Notes under the pieces: generated by a model
Seen by the model: the letters and a program-made list of their open reading frames with translations, nothing else
Databases searched by the model: none
What the model was told of the DNA's origin: nothing
Made by a program: the position numbers and the translations under genes
From: Cyanobacteria bacterium SZAS LIN-3
Lineage (GTDB): Bacteria > Cyanobacteriota > Vampirovibrionia > Obscuribacterales > Obscuribacteraceae
Length of the DNA: 64,000 bases
Assembly (NCBI GenBank): GCA_018266215.1
Contig: JAFEAV010000019.1
Coordinates: 1 to 64,000, forward strand
Direction of reading: 5' to 3'
In this document: piece after piece, positions 26,512 to 33,800 of the stretch
Numbering within the stretch: the stretch's first letter is position 1
Layout: each line of letters begins with the position of its first letter

Positions 26512-27189
26512 TCACGAGCGGATTCTGTATCCGACGCGTCGGACATTTTCAATAATTGAGTTGTCATCGTCGGCGCTTTCGCCCAGTGCCTGTCTGATTC
26601 GCCGGATGGTCGTGCGGATGGTGCCTGCGGAAGTCTCAGCTGACAATCCCCACAGTCGCTGCAATAGGCTCTCTGTGCTGAAAGTTTCCTTGGGGTGCGA
26701 CATGAGAAACTCGAGTAATTCAAAATCTCGTCTCTGCAAGTGGATCGGTTCACCGTCTTTGGTAAGTCGGTAGTTGCCGCGATCCAGTTCTAGATTTTTA
26801 ATTCGGATGATATCGGAGACGACCTCTTTGGGTCGGCGGGCTAGCGATTTGACTCGCGAATGCAACTCTAAAATATGGAACGGTTTGGTCAAATAGTCAT
26901 CAACACCGGCATCAAAACCGGCGACCTTATTTTCTATAAGATTTTGCGCCGTCAGCAGCAAAATGGGGATTGAACCGCCATTAGCCCGGTATTTCTTCAG
27001 GATATCGATGCCGTTCATGCCCGGCAAATTCCAGTCCAGGATGGCTACGTCAAAGCTGCCCAGTCGAAGAAATTCATACCCAGTCAGTCCGTCATGGGTC
27101 ACTTCCACCGAACAGTTCTCAGCTTCCATCCACTGGCTGATCATGTCGGCGATGTCCTTGTCATCTTCCACCAGTAATATCTTTAGCAC
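26512..27189 (-). CDS. OmpR/PhoB-family response regulator (orphan)
   Basis: The 225-residue protein has a complete receiver domain: acidic pocket ED9-D10, phospho-acceptor Asp52 in AILDWNLPG, Thr80 and Lys102 in LTKPF. A winged-helix DNA-binding domain of the OmpR type follows (LQRRDFELLEFLMSHPKETFSTESLL ... IRTTIRRIRQAL ... VRRVGYRIRS). No histidine kinase gene is adjacent, so its partner must be elsewhere. Three phased direct repeats lie about 100 bp upstream and may be its own operator. Confidence 0.92.
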   Translation of the reverse strand: MLKILLVEDDKDIADMISQWMEAENCSVEVTHDGLTGYEFLRLGSFDVAILDWNLPGMNGIDILKKYRANGGSIPILLLTAQNLIENKVAGFDAGVDDYLTKPFHILELHSRVKSLARRPKEVVSDIIRIKNLELDRGNYRLTKDGEPIHLQRRDFELLEFLMSHPKETFSTESLLQRLWGLSAETSAGTIRTTIRRIRQALGESADDDNSIIENVRRVGYRIRS

Positions 27190-27291
27190 CGAGCCGCCTT
27201 CAGGTGTAAGGGATGAGGAAAGTTTTTTGAATTATAAGCGAAATCGGACGGCTTCGATGAGATTCGGCCCCGGCCCCCGGGCGGCCCTGAG

Positions 27292-27322
27292 TTAGTAACG
27301 TTTTAGTGACGCAATAGACACG
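27292..27322. promoter_or_regulatory. Three 11-bp-phased direct repeats, putative response-regulator operator
   Basis: TTAGTAACG (27292), TTAGTGACG (27303) and ATAGACACG (27314) follow each other with exact 11-bp spacing. The first two differ by one base, and the third matches the second at six of nine positions. OmpR/PhoB regulators bind as tandem dimers to direct repeats of this period. The site lies between the divergent response regulator gene (ATG 27189) and the spherulin-4-like gene (ATG 27428), so it could control both. Confidence 0.55.
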
Positions 27323-27427
27323 CAATGCCTACCGACCCTGGCTAGATTAAATGGCGAGGGTTATTGAACGCGGCCATTGGTCGGACGTTGCCCCCAATCA
27401 TCCGTTACTATCTTCCGGAGAGCTTCT

Positions 27428-29341
27428 ATGCACAACAATTTTGAACAGAGTGACAGTTCAGGGCAGTGGCGCGATTCCCAGTGCAACTCCCCCGTGGATT
27501 TGAGCAACAGTCATGATGTAAGCCAGGCTTTTCCCTCGCACCGGCATCATGAATTCGGCCGTCATTCCCACTGTGGTAGCCTGGATCTTGGCTCGAATAT
27601 TTATCCGGAAAAGCATGCTCAATCGGACTCGCCCCAGGCCATCGAGGAAGAACTGCTGGCGGTTTGCAAAGTCTTGCAATCCTTGCTCGACGTAGTCAAA
27701 GCCAGGATTGATGCAATGGAACATCAGCTTCCTGTCAAGGATCCTGTTGCCCCATCGCCTATGACTGATGCCCCGGCTCCAGTCTCTCAGAATCCCGCGC
27801 CAGCATCTGATAATCAACAGCCGCCGGCTCCCATAACCGACAACCCAACACCTAACCCAGTAACCGATGCACCGCCCACACCGAGAAGCGGCACCCCCGG
27901 AGGCAGTCTGGATCAGGTATTGATGCAAAATGATCGGAATCACGCAACCACCTATGCGGAAGGCGATTCGTCTTCAAACGTGCTGAACGCAAGCCACAAC
28001 CCGGGGGTGCCTGCAGGCGCTAAGGGCTTCAGCGGTTGGGGCATAATCACCAATCAGGATGGAGCCCAGGTCGATCGCTCAGCTACAGCTCAAGTACAAA
28101 ACATGCAGACATACGTGCATTTGAAGAGCGGGGGCTGGAGGCTTATCGAAAATCAGAATGATGCATCCAACGGAAGCAAGATTGCCTCGATGGTTGAAAA
28201 CACAAACTTTACCAATCTGAAGCAAATGAACGTAGATAACAACAACGGTGTTGCATCAATGGCAGCCCCTACCGGCGCCTACACCATGGACCATTTCGGT
28301 GTGGCCAATTCCACCTGGACCCCGGGAGCGTTTGACCAGGACAGCATTGATGGAGTGTTCGTCAGAGCTGATGCTAAGGCGAGCAAAAACGACTCGGGCA
28401 TGATCGCAAAGCTGGGTGGCGAGTGGTGGAGCAATCCCCATGGCACAGACAATACAATTCTCGGCGTGCCCGGCACCAGCAACTTTGTGAAACTGACGGA
28501 CCAGTGGCAGCCTATGTATTTTTCGTCCGTGGACAATGCCACTTTGGAAAAAGATCCCCCGCCCGGAATAGGTAATGATGCCATGCCTGTGCACCAACCA
28601 ACTGATTCGACGCAGCCGGCAGGAGGCACCACGACCGGTGACAATCACAACACCAAGACAAAACTAATCATACCGTTCCCTACTGACGCGCAATGGCCTG
28701 AGATCCTTCAGAAAGCTCCAGAAGGAAGTGTGACCTTTTCAATTTACTCAGGAGACAACAGCAAACCAGACTCGTTTGGGCAGATAGGCCAAAATGTGGC
28801 CGGTGATCTGGCCAAAGCCAAGGCTAAAGGACTGGTGCCCATGGGCTATGTCGGCACCGCTGCGGGAACTCTCCCGCTGGATGAAGCTAAGCGCAGAGTG
28901 GACCTGTGGATGGATGCAGGCGCAGCCGGTGTCTATCTTGGCGGATCCGGTAAAGCGGACGGCACTGGCTATGCCACAGACCCGGCTTCGGAAGCTTATT
29001 TCGATCAGCTGGCGGATTATATCCACGCCAGAGGCGGCAAGGCATTTATCAACGGTGTCTACATGTCGGGTGGCTCAACCAATCCCCACTACTACGGCAA
29101 GATGGACGGACAGGGTGACCATGAGGGCTACATGACCGACTTTGACAAGCAAATTTCCACAATTGCTTCCGATCCGCATCCGGAAAACGAGTTTGTCTTC
29201 GTCAGCGGCGTCAATGCAAACGACTTGAACCGCGTGGAGAAGCAGCTCACCGATGCCAATGTGGGATACATCTGGATAACTGACGTCGATTACGGATCGA
29301 GTCCCGAGTATCTCAGCCAGGAGATTGCTCAGTTAAGTTAG
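27428..29341 (+). CDS. Spherulin-4-like (putative glycoside hydrolase) protein
   Basis: ATG 27428 follows GGAGAG and gives 637 residues. Parts in order: a polar His/Ser/Gln-rich N-terminus without a signal peptide; a short coiled coil (EEELLAVCKVLQSLLDVVKARIDAMEHQL); a Pro/Thr/Ala linker (about 120-165); a Gly/Asn-rich middle domain of unknown fold; and a C-terminal domain from about residue 415. That last domain resembles the spherulin-4 family (IIPFPTDAQW, GLVPMGYVGTAAG, RVDLWMDAGAAGVYLGG, YIHARGGKAFING), a TIM-barrel group thought to act on alpha-1,4-galactosaminogalactan-type polymers. The family call is from pattern memory. Lack of a Sec signal suggests another export route or an intracellular role. 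Confidence 0.65.
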   Translation: MHNNFEQSDSSGQWRDSQCNSPVDLSNSHDVSQAFPSHRHHEFGRHSHCGSLDLGSNIYPEKHAQSDSPQAIEEELLAVCKVLQSLLDVVKARIDAMEHQLPVKDPVAPSPMTDAPAPVSQNPAPASDNQQPPAPITDNPTPNPVTDAPPTPRSGTPGGSLDQVLMQNDRNHATTYAEGDSSSNVLNASHNPGVPAGAKGFSGWGIITNQDGAQVDRSATAQVQNMQTYVHLKSGGWRLIENQNDASNGSKIASMVENTNFTNLKQMNVDNNNGVASMAAPTGAYTMDHFGVANSTWTPGAFDQDSIDGVFVRADAKASKNDSGMIAKLGGEWWSNPHGTDNTILGVPGTSNFVKLTDQWQPMYFSSVDNATLEKDPPPGIGNDAMPVHQPTDSTQPAGGTTTGDNHNTKTKLIIPFPTDAQWPEILQKAPEGSVTFSIYSGDNSKPDSFGQIGQNVAGDLAKAKAKGLVPMGYVGTAAGTLPLDEAKRRVDLWMDAGAAGVYLGGSGKADGTGYATDPASEAYFDQLADYIHARGGKAFINGVYMSGGSTNPHYYGKMDGQGDHEGYMTDFDKQISTIASDPHPENEFVFVSGVNANDLNRVEKQLTDANVGYIWITDVDYGSSPEYLSQEIAQLS

Positions 29342-29492
29342 AGTCACTCTCTCAGGTTTTGTTGGCTTTCTGATAAATCTCGGTAAGGTCGTATTCAGAT
29401 TGCTTACACAACCTGGCGCGTCTGCTTAAGCTGTGCCACGATAATAAATGTAATTCGGCACCCAGTGTAATGACCTCTGTAAGGCTGTAAGC

Positions 29493-30905
29493 TTGGCGGA
29501 ATTCGCACTATCGATGAAATATGCCAGTGCAGTGGAAAAGGCTAATATGCACGCTCTGGCCCTGCTGTTCCCAATCTGGGGAGTGGTTGCGCCTGCTGCA
29601 CTGGCACTGTTTCTGCTGCTTCTGATTCGGCTCCCCGCCCATGTCTCGCTTGCATTGAGCCTGGCTATCATTGCCGGCCTTTTAGCTTTTATCCTTATAT
29701 GTACGTTCTATGCAGTTTTATACGATGATGATCAGATTAAAGTCAGCAAAGAAGGTATCGCTTTCCCTCTCAAGTTTTGGGCTGATTTGAAGAACAAGAG
29801 CCAGTTTCCATGGTCTGAACTGAGCTCTTTACGTCTCAACTGGCATCGCAAAGAACAGTTTGAACCGGATGAATGTATGACGCTTGGTTTTACCAATGGT
29901 GGTGCAGCAAAGCTCAAGCTCTCTATGCTGGATCGCAAACAGCTTGAACAGTTTCTCATCGCCTTTGAAGCTTGTGCCTACAAGTGCGAACGAGATGCTG
30001 AACTGGAGGACTTTGAAATGGCGCTGCAGGCGCCACAGGATGGAAACATTTTGGGCCTCACCGATAGCTGGGATAGCGCATTGGCCAAGCAGTTTCGCCC
30101 GGCAACGTTTGCGCCGCTTGAGCCGGAGAGTTTCCTGCAAGGACGTCGCTACCAGGTTCTGCGCCAAATTTCGTTCGGCGGGTTCTCCGCTGTTTATCTA
30201 GCTCGGGACGATGCCGGTAGGTTTGTCGTGGTCAAAGAAGCTTGTTTGCCGCATGGCGATGAGGTGCAGGCCAAGGCAGCAGAGCTGTTTGCGCGCGAAG
30301 CCATAGTTCTTGCGAAAATAGATCATCCTAATATTGTTAAGGTTTTTGATCACTTTACCGAAGGTGGCCGCCAGTACATAGTTCTAGAGTACATACGAGG
30401 CCTTGATTTGGGCCAACTTGTAAAAGATTCCGGCCTGGTGACCGATGCTGCCGCACTCAATGTCGCCCGGCAAATAAGTGCTGCGCTTTGCTATTTGCAC
30501 AGCCAATCACCACCAATAGTGCACAGGGACGTTACTCCAGACAATCTATTAATGCGTCCTGACGGGCAGGTGATGATTGTGGATTTTGGTGCAGCCAAAG
30601 AAATTATCAGCGGGTTTACCGGTACCCTTATCGGCAAGCAAGGCTACATGGCGCCCGAACAGTTTAAGGGGCGCCCCGAGCCTGCAAGTGACATGTACAG
30701 TCTTGGTGCCACTTTATATTATCTGGCCACAGGTAATGCTCCTGAGCCACTGTCCGCGTCCGCGACATTGCTTGGAGATCCCAGCGACGAGCCGGCTAGA
30801 TCGCACTTGCGGTCCATTATTTCGCGCTGTACCGAACCTGAAGCGAGCAAGCGCCTCAGTAGTGCAAGTTTGTCCGATGAGTTTTCGGAGGGCGTGACCC
30901 CGTGA
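29493..30905 (+). CDS. Membrane Ser/Thr protein kinase (tandem copy 1)
   Basis: A 470-residue protein with two N-terminal membrane helices (about 22-75), a beta-type juxtamembrane domain of about 90 residues that resembles bacterial PH-like modules (YDDDQIKVSKEGIAFPL, FPWSELSSLRL), then a kinase domain from residue 220. Lys248, HRD with Asp346 (HRDVTPDN), DFG at 364-366 and YMAPEQ are all present. The glycine loop is weak (ISFGGFSAVY). It should be catalytically active. The start is TTG 29493. Its stop overlaps the next kinase by four bases, and both share the layout and the unusual TPDN catalytic loop, so they arose by duplication. Confidence 0.85.
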   Translation: MAEFALSMKYASAVEKANMHALALLFPIWGVVAPAALALFLLLLIRLPAHVSLALSLAIIAGLLAFILICTFYAVLYDDDQIKVSKEGIAFPLKFWADLKNKSQFPWSELSSLRLNWHRKEQFEPDECMTLGFTNGGAAKLKLSMLDRKQLEQFLIAFEACAYKCERDAELEDFEMALQAPQDGNILGLTDSWDSALAKQFRPATFAPLEPESFLQGRRYQVLRQISFGGFSAVYLARDDAGRFVVVKEACLPHGDEVQAKAAELFAREAIVLAKIDHPNIVKVFDHFTEGGRQYIVLEYIRGLDLGQLVKDSGLVTDAAALNVARQISAALCYLHSQSPPIVHRDVTPDNLLMRPDGQVMIVDFGAAKEIISGFTGTLIGKQGYMAPEQFKGRPEPASDMYSLGATLYYLATGNAPEPLSASATLLGDPSDEPARSHLRSIISRCTEPEASKRLSSASLSDEFSEGVTP

Positions 30906-32353
30906 GCGACACTACGCTTGTGCCATTCGGAGCTCGGTCCATGGTGGCGCGATGGTTTGATCAATATTTGTCCGAGGGAGACCGCCGGGCCTTACCCTGG
31001 CTGTGTGTAATTTTACTCGGCGCAGCGCTCGCCTTCGGACCGCCGTTTTTGCTTTGGTTGGTCGGCCTTCTGCCGGCCGATGAATTGGGCAATTCCGGTG
31101 CTTCAATTTTTGCCCATCAGGTGGTCGTCACTATAGCCTCAGTGTTAGCGTTTTGCCTGGCCGCCGGCATATTGCGCATAGTGGCACGGCCGTCTTTTAT
31201 AGAGTTGGACGCCAAGGGTATCGGGATGGTCTGGAGCATTCTATTTTTTAGACTCAGAGGCCCTCGATTACCCTGGTCGGAAATAACCTCGGTTGGGGTT
31301 TTTCAGCCCACAGCTAATGTCGACTTCACGCAAAGTAGACTGAATTTTGCCACAGCTCAGGATATAGCCGCATTGAGCATTCCTCTTGCACAAATCGACG
31401 GCGAAGAGCGTCGACAGCAGGTTGCCGATGCGATCACTAAATACGCACAGAACAACGTGGAACCAAGGGTATTTGCTGAGTTGGCTCCTCAACGAGAACT
31501 GAGTTTTACCTCACTCTGGCTGGAAGCTCTTACTGCTGCGCCTTCTCGCGAGCGTCTCTTGCCTGTGTCGATCGGCACTATTCTTGATGGTCGCTATTGC
31601 GTCAAAGATAGGTTGGGCGCTGGAGGCCAGGGCACGATTTATCTTGCAGAAGACATACAGGTCGCAACACACGTGGTTTTGAAGGAATCCATTCTGCCGG
31701 TGTATACCAATATCATCAAACGTAGGCAGGCGCTTGAGGCCTTTCACAAGGAAGCCTTTGCCCTGGAGTCAGTCAAACACGACAATGTTGTGCGCTATCT
31801 GGGATCTTTTGTTGTCGATCACCGCGCTTATCTAGTGCTGCAACTGGTACCGGGTCGCACGCTGGCAGCCCTGGTCAAGGAAGACGGCCCTCTTAACGAC
31901 AAACGCGTCGTAACCATGGCGATGCAGATGTGCGACATTCTCAGTCATTTGCATGGCTTGACACCTCCACTGGTGCACCGCGACTTCACACCGGACAATT
32001 TGATTGTTGACAATAATGACAAAATAACGCTGATTGACTTCGCGGTCAGTACGGCAGCCTGGTCCCCTGATAGTGAAAGTGATGAAATTGCTGGCAAGGC
32101 TGCGTATATGGCTCCTGAGCAGTTTAAGGGAACTCCGCAGGGCCAAAGTGATGTGTACTCTATGGGTGCAACCATGCATTATTTGCTAACTGGTGAAACT
32201 CCGGAGCCGCTCGACGAGTCGCATCCAATTCTTATCAATGCATCAGTCGGTAAGGAACTGAGCGATATCGTGGCTGGTGCCACCAGGCTCGATCTGGATA
32301 AGCGCTTTAAGAGCGCGGAGAGTGTAAAGGATGCGCTAAAGGCTCTGGCGTAG
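30902..32353 (+). CDS. Membrane Ser/Thr kinase with DFA motif (tandem copy 2)
   Basis: This 483-residue paralogue of the upstream kinase begins at GTG 30902 and has the same plan: two membrane helices (about 33-95), a PH-like region (FIELDAKGIGMVWSILFF, LPWSEITSVGV), then a kinase domain from 230. The glycine loop is better than in copy 1 (LGAGGQGTIYLAED). Lys261 and HRD Asp361 are intact, but the metal-binding loop reads DFA (379-381) instead of DFG. It may be a weak kinase or a regulatory partner of copy 1. The 3' end overlaps the convergent exosortase gene by 47 bp. Confidence 0.85.
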   Translation: MSDTTLVPFGARSMVARWFDQYLSEGDRRALPWLCVILLGAALAFGPPFLLWLVGLLPADELGNSGASIFAHQVVVTIASVLAFCLAAGILRIVARPSFIELDAKGIGMVWSILFFRLRGPRLPWSEITSVGVFQPTANVDFTQSRLNFATAQDIAALSIPLAQIDGEERRQQVADAITKYAQNNVEPRVFAELAPQRELSFTSLWLEALTAAPSRERLLPVSIGTILDGRYCVKDRLGAGGQGTIYLAEDIQVATHVVLKESILPVYTNIIKRRQALEAFHKEAFALESVKHDNVVRYLGSFVVDHRAYLVLQLVPGRTLAALVKEDGPLNDKRVVTMAMQMCDILSHLHGLTPPLVHRDFTPDNLIVDNNDKITLIDFAVSTAAWSPDSESDEIAGKAAYMAPEQFKGTPQGQSDVYSMGATMHYLLTGETPEPLDESHPILINASVGKELSDIVAGATRLDLDKRFKSAESVKDALKALA

Positions 32354-33800
32354 GTTCTTCTTCCAGGGCTGATTGTGCTTCCGCGGCGGTCGCAGGTCTG
32401 ACCATTGTTATTGCCCACCAGGGTCCCTTAGTCTGCCCCAGAACCGCTGCCCAGTACCAGGATGAGACGTCCGTCCAGGATTTACCTTGCTCGTCGTATA
32501 CTCGTTCCATGACAAGTAATGCGAGACCGTCTTTCGCTGCCACAAATGCGTTCCATTGATTTGATTCCTGGTCTACAACGAGCGGTCGAAACGTTATTGA
32601 GTAGCCAAGGCCTCGGAAGCAATCGCTGCTCGGGTGAAGCTGCCTGGTTTCACGATTAACCGCTCTGACGATGAAGGCGGTGCTTCCGTCGTTGAAACGC
32701 TTCATGGCGCCGGGAAATTCCTTAGAAAACGCATCTTCATCAGGCAGCAAAGCCATTGCCATAAGTGTATGGCCAGCGATTTTGGTCGGCCATCTCGGAG
32801 GAGAATACTGTGCTGTTACGTTCCGACCTGAATGTGTTAGTAGTGGCATACATGCTGCAATCAGGCACGCCGGGATAAAGAGGCGATCAGCAAGGAATCG
32901 TAGTTTGAGACCGGCAGCAGGGGGCAGGATAGTCAAACTGGTTTTTTGGGGAGCCTTGTTTTGGGGAGCTTCGAGTTTTTGCAGCTTCAGAGCAAGCAAT
33001 ATGATAGATACACTGCTAAATACAAAGACTAGCAGTCCTACTCCCACGTGCACTGTGGGCTCGGGCATTGCGCTGGCTATAGCGGCTTGATGCCCGGCGA
33101 TTGTGTCATACATCACGAGGCTGGCGGCCCTCAAGACATTCGCTGTTATGACGAAGCCTCCGGTTGCGAGTACAAGCAGTAATGTTTTTTTTACACTGAG
33201 TTTGAATATTGTCGCCATCAGGAGAGAGATATAGGTTGAAGCCCAAAGCATACTGATGCCGCTGCATGGAGCGTCGATGGCTATAAGCTTATTTTGCACA
33301 GTTAGCATAGTGCCTTGCTGGCTCACTGACATACCCAGGCAAGCGAGCAGGAGCCGCGTTCCTGCCGCAGTAACCAGCCGCATTGGATAGCCGCCGTAGA
33401 AATTGAGCGAGGGGATGAGTGGCAGAGAGATAAGGACAAGTCCAAAAATTCCTGCTCTGCCAGTCTGTGGACGGTCACCAGAGAGAATAAACCAGAGCGC
33501 CGCTATGACCAGAAAGCCCAGGATCAGATTGGGCGCAAAAGGAAAGAGCACAATGTAGCTCACGACAGCAAGTGAGCCGTTGAGCTTAGCACCCTTGACA
33601 CCGGATTCCTCTGGCCGGTGCACTCTATCTTGGAACAAAAAAATGGCGGCCGTTGCCAGTGATATGAGTCCCCAGGGTTCATCCGAACGATCCAATACGC
33701 GACTTGCATACCAGAGCAAAATCGGCCAGAAAGCCGCAGCCAGGCAGACAATCTCCGCTATCCTGTTTATGCGAATTTCCTTCGTTTGCGTATTAGCCAT
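32307..33800 (-). CDS. Exosortase with C-terminal EpsI-like domain
   Basis: The 497-residue protein has a polytopic exosortase core (about 15-275) with the full catalytic set: Cys179 in DAPCSG, Arg224 in NVLRAAS and His251 in VHVGVG. A further membrane helix is followed by a soluble domain (about 325-470) with HPSSDCFRGLGY, like the EpsI/DUF3485 module fused to several exosortases. It should cleave PEP-type C-terminal sorting signals and attach the protein to an envelope glycan or lipid. The only visible target is the VIT/VWA protein directly upstream, with which it overlaps by 34 bp. This suggests a dedicated pair. It is tail-to-tail with the DFA kinase, with overlapping ends. Confidence 0.85.
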   Translation of the reverse strand: MANTQTKEIRINRIAEIVCLAAAFWPILLWYASRVLDRSDEPWGLISLATAAIFLFQDRVHRPEESGVKGAKLNGSLAVVSYIVLFPFAPNLILGFLVIAALWFILSGDRPQTGRAGIFGLVLISLPLIPSLNFYGGYPMRLVTAAGTRLLLACLGMSVSQQGTMLTVQNKLIAIDAPCSGISMLWASTYISLLMATIFKLSVKKTLLLVLATGGFVITANVLRAASLVMYDTIAGHQAAIASAMPEPTVHVGVGLLVFVFSSVSIILLALKLQKLEAPQNKAPQKTSLTILPPAAGLKLRFLADRLFIPACLIAACMPLLTHSGRNVTAQYSPPRWPTKIAGHTLMAMALLPDEDAFSKEFPGAMKRFNDGSTAFIVRAVNRETRQLHPSSDCFRGLGYSITFRPLVVDQESNQWNAFVAAKDGLALLVMERVYDEQGKSWTDVSSWYWAAVLGQTKGPWWAITMVRPATAAEAQSALEEEPTPEPLAHPLHSPRS

